From Dactylis glomerata (lineage: Eukaryota; Streptophyta; Magnoliopsida; Poales; Poaceae): a stretch of 64,000 bases of DNA. The stretch covers positions 1,364,001 to 1,428,000 of the forward strand of contig QXEO01000413.1 in assembly GCA_007115705.1 (NCBI GenBank), read 5' to 3'. Of the stretch, positions 9,820 to 21,804 are shown one piece after another; within the stretch, counting starts at the first letter, position 1; each line of letters opens with the position of its first letter. Both the position numbers and the translations under genes were made by a program. A model generated the notes under the pieces. It made no database searches and was not told the origin of the DNA. It saw nothing but the letters and a program-made list of their open reading frames with translations.

Positions 9820-12702
9820 GATAGCTACACACTACTAGGATCTAAGCATTTTATAAAATAGTTGAATATTCCACCTATCATGCATACTACTGAAAAACAC
9901 TAATGCAGTAGTAAAAAGTAGACAGAAAATATGTGTGTCACTTGCCTTTTGAAGATCACGATCTTTCACTTCTCTCAACAAGGTACATAGCTCTCCGTAC
10001 AAACTATAATACAGAAATAACACAACATAAACACACCATACAATACAAAACATAATCAAACAAGACAAACAATTGAAAAGTGTTGGTTTAGCATTTTAAT
10101 TTTATTAAGATACTGTAATAAGAGAGATATGGCAAAAAGATTATGGATTGGAAGATATAGGTTTGAGAGTTTGGATGGCAAGGTCAAAGATTTGAGAGAA
10201 CTGAACTATCCAAAATATAAGTGATGAAATCTAATGCTTTACAAAAGGATAAACATAATTTGGGATGGCCCATGCACATTGAATCACAATAGTGTCAAAC
10301 AGTGCAATAGCAATACTATTGAGTAAGTGTGACATCAATTACTCAAAAATAGTATAAATCACACTTGGGCACTGGATAAGGATTTATGAAGTATTGAATT
10401 ACTCAATTAACTCATTTATAAATTAAATAGTTCAATACAGGTGAACATGATTAAGTGGGCATGGGATTGGATATAGATGAATGCTATTGGAGAGTATGGC
10501 TCAAGGTTCTATTGGGAAAACATGGAATATGAATATGTGGTGTGGAGTGTATCAACACCATGGTAGCAAGAACAAAACCTATGATTGAGATACAACACAA
10601 CTTACTCAAATAACACAATTGTAATTTGAATATATGTGAGTTAGACAAGCAAGATTTAGATAGACATGATATTGGATCAAAGTGGTGTCAATATGATCTT
10701 GGTGGATAGTTATGATCATAGGATTTACTTTGGTAGAAAGAAAACAATTGCTGAAAGAATAAATAATTAATCCTATAATAGAAAAAATACTCAAATTCCC
10801 ATATTTGAATTTGAATAATTGCAAAGTGGTCAAGATATTTGGAGAGTGATGCTATTGGATAGATTACAGTAAAACAAAACTACTGCAATTGGATTCATTC
10901 CAAAATAAAATTTGGAACTCAAATTATGATCAAAACAGTGATTTGGACAGATTTGAATGCACAAGTTTTATGCACGTATCAACTTTGATGTTTCTTGATT
11001 CTATGATATTCTACATGATCAGAGGATTCCAAAGACTACAAATTTGTGATTTTTGGATGTGTAAAACAAAAGATATGAATTTATTAGTCCAACAGGAGTA
11101 TTTGAATCAATTTGAAAATGAATTCAAATTGAATACTGAAACTATAGAATATTATTGCACCATTAGAATCTACACATAATTAGATTTCTAGAGACATAAT
11201 GTTTGTAATTTTTGGATCTAGGAATTGAAAGATATATTTTTGCAAGATTCAAGCAAAATCTGCTTTTAAATTCTAATTCGAAATTCTGTTTAAACAGAGG
11301 GCCGGCACGTGGCGAGACGTGATTCGTCGGTACTGGTTCGATTAGGATCAGGGTCTGGGCCGTTGGATTTAAAGAAGCTGGGACGGTCTAGATTGACCCG
11401 TACCTATTGGGTTAAGTTATCTTTTTTGCGCCGTTGGATTGAGATCCAACGGATGAAGAGAGAGAGGGGGGGATGACCTTGGGCTAGGGTTTCGGCGGGA
11501 CTTTTTCGGTGAGGCGCAGCCAGAGGATGAATGCCGACGATGTTCAGGAGCTTCCCAGGGCTGGCAGACAGGTGGATGGGGCGCAGAAGACCTCGGCGAG
11601 CTCGATTGCATGGTCGGAGATCTCGATTGCTTCCTGCTGCAAGGTGGAGGCGCGGCTGGAGTTCGGCGCGGCATCGGTGTGCTCCAGGTGAAGGTGTTGG
11701 CATCGTCCTACTGCGCAATAAGGAGAAACGAGGGTATCAGCGGACGCGCGAGAGCCAGAGATAAGACAGAAGAGATGGACGCGAGCTCACAGGTGGCGCC
11801 GGAATCGACGAAGAGAGCCGGCAGACGCGCAGCCTCCGACAAGGAATTTCCTCGGATTGGAGGTGTCTCAGGCGGGGGAGAAAAGGGAGACGAGGGAGGA
11901 GATTTGGGGGCTTTTATAGGAGGGGTAACTTGGGGAAGGGGGCTAGGGTTTTGGGCACCACGGCAAGATCGGACGGTTGGGGAGCGTCCCGTGCTTGAGC
12001 AGGGCTCCTGCCTGAGGAGGAAGACGACCGACAGGTGGGCCGCCCCTGTCAGTGTCTGGCGAAGGGGAGCCGGGCACCGATTCGGGAAACGCTGGTATGG
12101 GCCGTGGGCCGATTCTTTCGCTGGACCGAACAGTCGCCCCGCGGCCTCCTTATATTTTTTTCTTATTTTTCCTTTTTCTATTTTCTTGTTTGTTTCAAAA
12201 CCTTTTCAAAATAGCTTCAAAATCATTCAAACCAAATCCTAAAGTTATCTAAAATTCAAAGCAACCTTTTGAAATTGTAAGAACCAATTTTTCAAAATAA
12301 AACAACATTATTAACAAAACTTTATAAATTTGGACAAAGGGTTTTACTTGCATAATGTAAAATAGAGATACGGTTTTAAAAACAATCCTTTTAAAATCAA
12401 AGAATAAGCTTTACAAAATAACATTCGAATTCATTTTAAAACATTTTTTTTGTAATGCAAGCTTTATTTAACAAAAAATCATTTTGGAAACATTGCTTTG
12501 CAAAAGGCTTGTATAGGTTTGAATAATTTCAAAATAGTATTTTGAAAATATATTTTCTTAAAAGAAGTCCTTCAAGAACTAACAGAAAGTTTGATATAGT
12601 TTTTCTAATAAAGCTTTTAAATAAACTCAAAAGTTTTAATTCCTGTGAAATTTCAATCAATACAAACAAAACAAATTTTTTATTCCAAAATTTGATGTTA
12701 CA
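9820..12702 (-). repeat. Older Gypsy-type LTR remnant interrupted by Gypsy-1
   Basis: Ends at 12702 in GATGTTACA, so a minus-strand LTR would start TGTAACATC. It shows the same internal architecture as the solo LTR at 15205-18345: an AT-rich left part, a GC-rich middle with a minus-strand TATAAAA at 11912-11918, then an AT-rich right part full of TTTCAAAA runs. The left part was separated by the Gypsy-1 insertion. Whether it was a solo LTR or part of a full element cannot be told. Confidence 0.6.
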
Positions 12703-13435
12703 AAGATGCTGCGGCGATGGCGGTGTGAACAACTTGGATGGATTCCCCATTCCAAAGAGCATGGAGGGAGGTGCACGACTATAAGGATGAAATTTTCTCC
12801 CTTTGAGGGGCCTGCGGTGATGGTGCCCATGGGCATCTTTCCCCTCATTAGAGGCATCGCCAAGGTGTGTTGGCACTTATATCATTCTCATTTCGGTTTG
12901 GTAGATGTCTCTAGGCGAAAGCCTAGATTCAAAGCTAGATCGGCATGACGACATCATCCTCGACGTCGTCCCTCAATTGGGAGCATTTCATTCTGAGACA
13001 CATCCTAGGGTTCAACCTTGCTCTTCTTGGGTGTTCTTCGATGTCCAAGGTTGATCCTCAGGGGTGCAATGTACGCCGTCGGCAAGATGTCCAAGACGAT
13101 GGCCTTCTCGAGATATACCAAGTCCCGCCATTTACTTTCCACCTCATTTTCGATATTAATGGCGGATGGTGCACTGACTAGGGAAGTTCAGTGGAGTTGC
13201 GTCCTTTGAAGGTGACCGACTTTAGTCGAGGCGCAACTCTGTTGCTTAGCTTAGGATAGACTCTTTTCCATTGGAGTTGTAGTGTCAATGGTGACTATCT
13301 TTAGACTAGCCGGTGTGTTGTTCGTACTACGCTCTTTGTTATCAGTGATTGTAGTCGTCTTGTACTTGAATTTCTACCTTCTATAAAGATATGGTACACA
13401 TTTTGCATACTCTAAAAAACCTTTTGTTTTAGTGC
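12703..13435. other. Unresolved segment, partly duplicated at 29759-29975
   Basis: No convincing protein. The right 270 bases (from about 13169) match 29759-29975 and end in TACTCTAAAAAA, like the 3' end of a polyadenylated retroelement such as a LINE or SINE. The left part holds only short open frames. Confidence 0.35.
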
Positions 13436-14439
13436 CACTCTAACATGTGATGCATAAACAAATGATGCCTTTGAGTTAAGGGGTCTACTGGAACGAGGCA
13501 TCTACTTGTTTCAAATCACTAAGACCTTGTTTACTTATAGTTTGAATGCATTGAAATGGGAATTGAAATTGAATTGGCAATGGAATACTAAAACCAAGAT
13601 GGACATGAAATGGCCTCCAATTCCAATTCCGTGGTTTGGGCGTGAATGATATTTTGTGTTAGAATCAAAGGGTGACCCTCTTGTTCACTAGATGGTCACT
13701 GTGTTCCATTTATGACCCTCTTGTGACCAAAAACACTTGGTCACCAGCTGAAGGTCACTGACGGACTACGATGACCATTTTTCCTGATTGGTCACAAATG
13801 ATTCTGACCAAAATAGATTGTCTAGGAGGTTTAGTTTTGGGCATTTGAGGCAAGTTCGGGGACTTATCAAATGGCCTCAATGCTTGTTGGTGAGGTGGTG
13901 CACAACGATAATTTCCTTTGCTATATTTTGATCAGAAATAGATCTGAAGATGCTTCAAATGAGGGTCTTAGAGCCTTTCCATTCGAGATGTTCCACCGAA
14001 GGCGGGTGAGAGCATTGTCGTTGCTGGTCCTCAGACTCAATAGAAGGGACAAGTTGCAGCTGAGCTTGATGAAGCTTCCAACAAATCTTTGACTTGGCTC
14101 TTTTTAATCTCAGGTGCACAAGCCTATTGGGAACGCTTGGAGAGCCACCAGGTTAATAGGCAAGAACATGATTTGAGGCCCTTGAAGTTTGTGGTTGTGG
14201 TTGTGGTTGTGCATCAGTGTTCTCGCCTGATCCTCCATCAGGTTCTTTCTGCGGTCTTCATTCCTTCTCCTTTGAAGCATATTTTCAAAATTCTTCTTTG
14301 TATGTTGCAAAGCTTTATTGCGAAACTTCGCTTGTTGAAGTTCCTCACATTCTTTATATGTTCTAATATAATAACCTATTATGTTAAAAAAATAGGATGT
14401 AGCAATAGACAATTCTTAAGAAATAAGTGCACATGATGC
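13436..14439. other. Unresolved 1-kb segment present only in duplicate A
   Basis: Absent from the otherwise parallel stretch at 29975-29990. It contains a cluster of GGTCA/TGACC motifs (13671-13830), a (GTGGTT)n-type run near 14191-14214, and a minus-strand open frame (14110-14412) with a charged, helical-looking sequence and an HN repeat. None is identifiable. It may be a decayed DNA transposon or a captured fragment. Confidence 0.3.
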
Positions 14440-15199
14440 ATTCTTTTAGCATCGAAGATTGCATAGTCATCCTGCAATACAAAGCATTTCCGAATGTTGG
14501 ATACTTACATGTGACATAATGAATTACTGCTACAGAGGTCAGAAAATGTTTTCTTGCAACTTTGTAATTTTGGTTCAAGTCCTTTCAGTTAGTTTTCGGT
14601 TTTCAACTCCCGGTATATGTATGCAACTTCCTTTTCAGCGGCCATATTCGAAATCGATGCTATTTTTTAATATTTTGGTGGAAGAAATATCCCAGAAATC
14701 TTGTGCACTTACTCCATTTATTGTGTCACATTTGAGTCAAGTCGTTTAAATGACTACAATTTAGCATGATATGTACTTTTCTTCAGAATTTTTTCTATCT
14801 AGCCACATATATATTTGATAGCATGACATTGTAATTGTTTGCAAGAGCCACCCCGGTGCACTTAGTCCAAATTCTTTTTGTAAATACATACTCAGAAGAT
14901 TCTAAATAATTATGTTGCAGCAACGTGTGCGGGACATCATCTAGTTTTATATGGTTTCCTTCTGATTTAAAAAGAAGCAGACCAAAATTGAACTAGGTCA
15001 TCGTTTGCTTGTATCTTATTATTTGCAAAAATCCTATTTAGGTGCAAAATGTGTTATTTAATGGAGGTACGACTTTGGTTTCACGCTATTCCCTCTGGTG
15101 TGCCCTGTAGCGCCCGTTCTGGCATTGAGTCATTTATTGTGAGTCCCAATTAGAAAATTACTAATTTAGACAAATCAATAAAAATGAAAAACCTTCACA
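14440..15199. repeat. Duplicated segment (unit A), pairs with 29990-30727
   Basis: Long collinear similarity with substitutions and small indels. It has no recognisable coding capacity and ends at the solo-LTR insertion site. This is part of the duplication that carries the MADS copies. Confidence 0.75.
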
Positions 15200-18100
15200 C
15201 ATTATGAAGCGACCAAATCCGGTAGGGGTCAAGTCTCTGTGCTTATCTATGCTAGTCCCTGGATCGACTCGCTAGCACACACAGTTCAAGATGCAATACC
15301 AAGATACCAAGGTCATAACTGTATTACATTGAATGATCCAGAATATTAAAATAGTGCGATACAACTTGCATAGCCTGAAAATAGACTAGCTCAAACACAA
15401 ATAAAGTTCAACAGCAGAAAGCAAAAAACATAAAGGGCTCCATTTAGTGCCATAGGCGAACACAAGCTGAGTGGAGACTCGCGACCCTATCATCATATAT
15501 CACTCGTAACCTGAGTAACCTGCAACATGAAAAGTTGCCGCCACGAATGGTCAATACATTTGGAATTGTATTGGCAAGATTCACTTTTTGGTGGATAAAT
15601 AAATGGAACCTATCTAGTACATGCACATTTGGCTTGGTGGAGTTTAGGCTAATTTTGCAGAAAGCAACATTTCATCCTATCTTTTCCAAATCATTTTCAT
15701 TCTTTGAAAACATCTTTATGGACACTTGGATAGATACCCAAAGTGCTCCTACCCATGTTCAACCATCAAATTTTAATTAAGAAATTGGGATGAGGAGATC
15801 TTCCAAACAGTTCCAGGCCTAGTTGCTCAAATTGTCCATAATCGAGGACACGGTTAAGTACTTAGTTGTGACACTCTCGAGAGGTTGTACAATTTCCCAC
15901 ATGACTTAGTTAGCCCCGCAGTTCCATTACACGCAAGTGTGCAATGGTCGGAAGAAGATCAAGACGAGACATTTCAGAAGTAATTCCCCAAGTCACCAGA
16001 CGGACTCGTTCCCACCTACACATTCTACATCATCATGTCACATCGGGCCGGGTTCATACAACTTACTTAATCAAGACAGAGCCCATATGATAAGCGGCTG
16101 AACTAGAACTTGTCCAATCTCCATAGTCCTGGGTTGTTTCCGCGGCTACCATAGATATGGTCCCATAGATATGGCCACCATAGAAATGGTGGGCGACCAT
16201 GGATATGGCCCCTTTGAAAAGGTCCTAATTGCCACTCCTCCAAAGTTTTCCATGCCATTCACCCAGGTGTTTCATTAATTAAGTTATTTTTGCCATATGA
16301 AAACAAATATTTTCTCCAACACAAATCCTGAACATGAAATCCCTCCCACGCATCCAATAGCATAGCAATCACACTATCCTACGTTGGCAACAAGGGAGCA
16401 AGTCATGGAAGTTTCATATGGCTATCCTACCTGGGTTTCATAGCATAGCATAATACTATAGAAAGTCCTACACATGCAATCTATGAAAATCAACTACATG
16501 CTTAAGAAAATAGTATGACATTTATGAAGTGAACTTGCCTTGGTTGAGGTTGCTGGTATCACAATCCTCACAACAACAACACTGGTTACACTCCGGTCAA
16601 TCTACACGATCGAAGAACAAAGCAATAAATACACACATACAAGACAATACACATGCAAAGAATGTTATGCATGCCATGACATGGATGATCAAAGGTTTTG
16701 ATTCTGTTAAAATGTGTTTGATCAAAACAAAGTTTTTGTTCAAAAATTTGTTTTGCAAAACCTTGGTGCAAGAATCATTTAAAATAGCGTTTTCCATTTA
16801 ATTGAAAAGGTTCTACCAAGATACAAGTCGAAACAAATGCAAACAGCAAAACACATATTTATAATTTCCACAACAGAGTGTTCTCTGGTTCAACTATGAT
16901 TTCACAAAACCAATGCAAAAGGAATAAATCCATTTGCATTTATAGAATTTGAAATATAGCAAGAATACACCATTTAGGCATTTTAAATTTGGTCAGCATA
17001 AAACTTGAGTAAAGCTCACATTTTATCATTCCAATGTGTTCCTTATGTTTCAAGGATTCCATAGAAACCAAATTTATAATTTTTGGACTTTCAGAACTCT
17101 AGATATGATTTTTGCAGATTCTGCCAATTCAAAATCTATTTAAACAAAATTAGAAACGGGGCAGGCGACGCGACGCTTTACTATTGGCCGGTACCGGTTC
17201 ACTGATAGGACTAACAGGGGCTGTCGGATCAACATAAAATGGACGCTCCAGATTTGAGAGTTGACCTCGCTCACCAAGGGTTGACCGAGCTGGTCGGTGG
17301 AGGCGAAGTGGGCGGCAACAGCGGTGCTACGAACTCCGGCGTGGTTACCCCGGTGGTCCTAGAAGGCGAGAAGGAGGTGTACGGGGTGCGGAGTGGCCCG
17401 GTTAGGAGGTTTGCAAGGCCAGCGGCTCCCGGGGTGGTGTCCTGCGATGGCTAAAGGCGGGCGGAGGAGCTTTGTGTGGTGGCGGCTCAGACGTGGCCTC
17501 CGATGTCGTTTCTCTACGGGAAAGAACAAGGAGAAGGGTTGAGGAGATGCGCACAAGAGAGGGAAAAGAAAAGGGCAGAGAATCCCGGCATTTCTCACGG
17601 ACTCGGTGGTGAAGATGCAAATACGACGGCGGACTTGCGGGTCTCCGGCGAGCGATTGGGGAGGCCTGGTGGCGTCTCCGGTGTGGGGGTCTGAGGGGAA
17701 AAGATGAGGGGGCGTGGGGCAATGGAGGGGCGTCGTCTCGGAGGCCGTTGGGGGGCTCGGGGGAGTGAGGGGGAAGTGGGACGATGTGGCCGGTCGTGCC
17801 CGGAGAAAACAGCCAGAGGTTGAGGATGGGCCTGACCTGCGGGTCCCGCCTGTCGGAAGAAAAAAAAGGGAGAGAGGGGAGTACCGCGGGTGGGCTGGCT
17901 TCGCTGGGCAGGTTTGGGCCGGCCCAGTTGGCTACCCGTCCCTTTTTTTTTGTTAATCGTTTACTCTTTTTATTTTCTGTTTTCTACAAAACCTTTCAAA
18001 CAAGGAAGCAAACTTGCTGAACTAAAATTCAATTTTTTTGTAAACAAATCAAGTTAATCAAAATAGTAATGTAGGATACATTGAACTACAAAAATAAAAT

Positions 18101-18350
18101 AAAAGATTTTCAAAGATTCAATTTAGTGCAAGAATGCAAATTTGAAAGAAACAAGAAAATGCCTGGAAAAAATATGATATGCAAATGAATGATATGATGG
18201 CACCCAAATTAAATTTTGGAATTAGTTTTATTTTAAGCTCAAAAGTTTCAAATCCTTGTGAAATTTAAATTCAAAACATGCAAACAAGCCTCTATTTAAA
18301 ATTAAATTTCACATTCCAAAATTTGGAAAATTTTGGGATGTGACACATTA
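15200..18350 (-). repeat. Solo LTR with CATTA target duplication
   Basis: The LTR itself is 15205-18345 (3,141 bp, TGAAGCGACC...GATGTGACA), flanked by CATTA on both sides (15200-15204, 18346-18350). Orientation is inferred as minus, since TGTCACATCCC is a typical Gypsy LTR start. Duplicate B keeps the empty site near 30727, confirming the boundaries. Duplicate C carries its right 974 bp (61577-62550). No internal domain is present. Confidence 0.85.
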
Positions 18351-19076
18351 TCATTTTTATGTAACCTATTTGCAAAGAAATTAACAAACTGGCCATCTGC
18401 GAGCATCGGTGTGGTGAGATTTGTCTTCGCCTTTCCTTCCACTCTCTACCTTTGGCATTGGCGACACTTTGGAACCTTTCTCGGCGTTGTGATCGCCGTC
18501 AAGAGGAGATGTATGGGTGGAGAAAATGGGGAACAACTATTCTGGCACTTAGAGATGGATTCCACTAGTTTGGCTCGATACCCCAAATTTCGAACTATGT
18601 GTGTTGTATTTTTGCACTATAATGCTGCCCACTCGCCGACTTGCGGGACTGTTCAATTTTTTTTTTTTTTTTGCATATTTACGCTGCTGCTTGTATCGAC
18701 CTTTATGAAAGGTGTACCGCCGTGTCCAAACGAAAACTTATTTTGGTTTAGGATTTCGATACTATCAGTCGACAATTAAATCAGCCTCAAATCTTATGCA
18801 CATCGAGTGTTGATACAATAATGGATGATTTGTGCCAAAAAATTACAAAACGGATCTATTGTAATAGAACAAAGAGCGTAGAATCCGAGATAACTCAGAC
18901 AAACAAGGAATTTGGAGATCTCATTGAAGAAGGAACAAAATATATTATATCTTATAATCCAGAAACACATAATAACTTGTGAATTGGCCGTGCAGTGCCA
19001 ATCCATAGTAGCATAACGCATGTAAACATGACTAATTATTGGTGACCCTTAAGTTACGTACGTACGTAAGCAAGCA
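18351..19076. other. Downstream flank of MADS copy A
   Basis: Shared with 30732-31475 and 62556-63274. A short open stretch around 18400-18600 is retained in all three copies, but the frame differs because copy A has a small indel; I do not recognise its product. The rest is AT-rich and probably 3' UTR and spacer of the MADS gene. Confidence 0.5.
19054..19069. other. 16-bp perfect palindrome after the MADS stop codon
   Basis: TTACGTACGTACGTAA, starting 8 bases past the stop codon. It is repeated exactly in copy C (63252-63267) and has one mutation in copy B. Confidence 0.6.
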
Positions 19077-19640
19077 TTACCCTTGCACAAACTGAGTTGA
19101 GAGACGATCGTTGGCGTGGCGGCGAACATTGGCCCTGATGCGTTCGAGCGACTTGACGAACACCGGCAGCTCCTCCGCGTCGAGCGCTTCAGGGTCGACC
19201 TCCCACCAGAACCCCTTCCCTGTCTGCTTCTGCACCTCCACTACCTTCTTTCCGATGGCGATCATCCGCACCTCCTCCGCCTTGACCTCTGCGGGTTTCT
19301 CCTCGATCTCCCGAAACTTCTTCTCCATGGCCTTCCAGTCCACGTCGTAAGCAGCAGCAGCCGGGACAGCGATGTTGTCGGCATAGCTCAGGACGGCTTC
19401 GACGGACGGGGTGCCGAAGGCAAACGCCCTGCCGGTCCTGGAGAAGACGACGACTGCGAGTTATGCGCGGCAGAGCACGGCGAGATCGGCGACCTTCTTC
19501 CAGAGCCCGGACTTACGCTTGGAGAAGGTGACCTGCCGGGACGTCTTGTCCTCCACCAAGCGGTTCTCCCTGCGCTGCCGCCCTTTGGTCTTCTTCCCGT
19601 TGCCGAGCGCCATGGTGGTTGAACGAGGCGGCGGCAGCAT
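19077..19640 (-). pseudogene. MADS-box copy A (type I, M-alpha) with premature stop
   Basis: Same length (564 bases) and near-identical sequence to the intact copy C at 63275-63838, intronless as expected for type I MADS genes. Codon 60, AAA (Lys) in copy C, is TAA here (19461-19463), cutting the product inside the MADS DNA-binding domain right after LCRA. The remainder stays in frame to the normal end, so this is a single recent lesion. If translated it would give a 59-residue partial domain. Readthrough or reinitiation at an internal Met (19343) is possible but unsupported. Confidence 0.85.
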
Positions 19641-19756
19641 GGTGGTTGAACGAGGGGAAACGCGGGGTGCTCAGGATGGAAGTACAAGGAAAGGGCAGGA
19701 GAATATAAAGAGGCGCGGCCAAAAATTACGCCAGAGTTTTGGTATTTTTACTGCTC

Positions 19757-19900
19757 CGTGTTAATTTTGATCTGACGCGGTTGTATTGTTGGAAATAAAT
19801 CACCGTGTTGTAGTATTGATTTTGATTTGAGGCGGCACTAATGTTGGAAATAAATGAGGCGGTAGTACTTTTGGAAATAAATCACCGCGTGTAATTTCAC
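19757..19900. repeat. Degenerate triple repeat upstream of MADS copy A
   Basis: The core TTGGAAATAAAT occurs at 19789, 19844 and 19871, each beside GAGGCGG- or CACCG-type sequence. It lies about 150-250 bases 5' of the gene. Confidence 0.5.
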
Positions 19901-20040
19901 CGTATTGCTTTTTTTTTTAGAAAGATTTCACCATATTGCTAGGGCCTAGGGACAGTGCGTCCATTGGGCTAGATATGCCAATCTCGTTTCGCATCGGCCC
20001 GTTGCACACTGCATGCTAGGCCAGGGTTGTCTCGCCGAAT
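19901..20040. other. Spacer between MADS copy A and LINE fragment
   Basis: No feature seen beyond a T-run. Confidence 0.4.
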
Positions 20041-20710
20041 TTGGATCCATTTTTCCTGGGGAGCACCTCGCTGCCGCCTTGTTTACTTGATCGGGAAGTA
20101 AAGAGGGTTTTTCGGTACGAGGTGGCGTGGGAGACAAAAAAAGATTTTGCAGCTGAATTGCAACAAAAGTGGACGACGTCGGGGCCGGATGAGACAGTGG
20201 CTGAGCTGCGAGATAAGTTGGATTCTATTTCAGGCGAGTTGACCAGGTGGGGAATGAACACCTTTGGGAATGTAGACCGGCAAATTAAAGGTCTGCAACG
20301 GGAGCTCGAAGTACTGCGCAGTGCTTCAGATCGATTTGGTCCTAGCACGAGAGAGGTGGAGGTTGTCAATAAACTTGCCGATCGAGCTCCTAGAACAGGA
20401 GGAGGTGATGTGGAGGCAAAGATCACGTGTAGAATGGCTGGCGGCAGGGGACAATAATACCAGGTTCTTTCATCTGCGAGCTATTCAGAGAATGAAGAAG
20501 AATAGAGTTACAGAGCTGCTACGTGGAGACGGTACTTTGGACGAAGCAAGAGGAACTGGGCTCACTGGCAAGCAATTTCTATATAGATTCGTATATTTCA
20601 TAAGGGTTCAGGGTATGGAGGAGGTTCTTGAATTGGTTCCAACCAAGGTGAGTGCTCATATGAATGCGATGTTGGATGCTCCTTTTTATATCAAAGAGGT
20701 GAAGGCTGCG
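20041..20710 (+). pseudogene. L1-type LINE fragment, region before reverse transcriptase
   Basis: Two overlapping frames together give the segment that follows the endonuclease in plant L1 LINE ORF2. It has the motifs FRYEVAWE, WGMNTFGNV, a Glu/Leu-rich helical stretch, then MWRQRSRVEWLAAGDNNTRF and FFHLRA in a shifted frame (shift near 20390). Endonuclease and reverse transcriptase are missing. The right edge is exactly the start of the next LTR. Confidence 0.8.
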
Positions 20711-21180
20711 TGACGAGGGAACGACCCCTCGGGTCCTCATCTTTGGCATACCTACCGTGGCCCAAGAACATGGAGACACTCGAAGCCCAAGAAGCCCAAA
20801 ACTAGTTAGGGTTTGCAAACACCTGTAACCGACTTGGACCAGATCCCAAGACCTTGCCCCCATATAAGGGCGAGGAGGGGCGGCCAAGAAGGGAGAGACA
20901 ATCTAATCTCGCATAGATCCCACGCATAGGCTAGCACACGCCATCTCTTTTTCGACCATAGCCAGATCCCATCTGCGCACCATTGTAACAGCTCCAATTA
21001 TACAAGCAATACAAGATCAGACAAGCAGGATGTAGGTCTTTACCCTCTGGGGGGTCGAACCTGGGTAAATTCTCGTGTGCATCATGTTTCTATCTGAAGC
21101 CGTCGAATCCGCCAGCGCCTACTCTCTCTCCATGAATTGAAAGCCCTAAACATGGGCATTGCCGGGTTAGAATCTCGTCA
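20711..21180 (+). repeat. 5' LTR of the Tat-like element
   Basis: 470 bp from TGACGAGGGA to CTCGTCA, with a plant-like leader containing a CCCATATAAGGG promoter-like site near 20870 and followed at once by the primer site. Confidence 0.65.
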
Positions 21181-21182
21181 AT

Positions 21183-21200
21183 TGGCGCCGACCGTGGGGA
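21183..21200 (+). other. Primer-binding site of the Tat-like element
   Basis: TGGCGCCGACCGTGGGGA, two bases after the LTR end. Plant Tat-type Gypsy elements use similar TGGCGCCG(T/A)C sites. Confidence 0.7.
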
Positions 21201-21359
21201 CCACGGGCGCTGGATCCACGGGTTCACCGGCTCCATTACCCTTCATGAAGTGTTGCAGCAGATTCGTCGGGATCGCGCCAAGAACTTCAACTCCTACGAC
21301 AGATTCGATGTCATCGCGCCAAGAACTTCGACTCCTGCGACAGATTCGACGTCATCAAG

Positions 21360-21804
21360 CCAAGATATTTGACTCAGGCATCAGGCCCTTCGACTCTGCC
21401 ATCAAGATCTTCAAATCTTATGGCGAGATTTTCGAGTCCTATGGCAAGACCTTCAAATCCTATAGCAAGATCTTCGACTCTGTCGCCATGACCTTCGACT
21501 CCATCGCCATGATCTTCGACTCCATCGCCATGACCTTCGAGTCCGTCATCAGGACGTTCGACTCCATCGCCAAGATCTTCGACGTCGTCGCCATGACCTT
21601 CGAGTCCGTCGTCAAGAAATTTGACCCCTGTGTCATCAAGGAATTCAACCCCTGCGTCATCAAGAAATTCGACCCCTGCGTCATCAAGAAATTCGACCCC
21701 TGCATCGTCAGGAAATTTGACCCCTGCACCGTCAAGAAATTTGACCCCTACATCGTCAAAAAATTCGACCCCTGCGTCCTCAAGAAATTTGACCCCTGCG
21801 TCAT
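21360..21804 (+). repeat. 24-bp (8-codon) tandem repeat
   Basis: About eighteen degenerate units. The right half is ATCAAGAAATTCGACCCC-type and the left half TTCGACTCCATCGCCATGA-type. The unit length is a multiple of three, so long frames stay open on both strands. The array continues at 28788-28880 beyond the nested element. Confidence 0.85.

Noticed and set aside
11610..12242. 210-residue plus-strand open frame
   Set aside because: Falls in an LTR remnant, has no recognisable domain, and ends in AT-rich LTR sequence.
18333..18779. 148-residue plus-strand open frame downstream of the solo LTR
   Set aside because: Starts within the LTR end and crosses the insertion junction. The frame differs from units B and C, so it cannot be one gene, though a short conserved stretch is noted as unresolved.
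19116..19622. 168-residue plus-strand open frame antisense to MADS copy A (and 63314-63820 in copy C)
   Set aside because: Reverse-strand shadow of the MADS coding sequence; Leu/Asp-rich with no family resemblance.
21640..21800. CRISPR-like array of 24-bp repeats
   Set aside because: Units are directly contiguous without spacers, degenerate, and in a plant retroelement.
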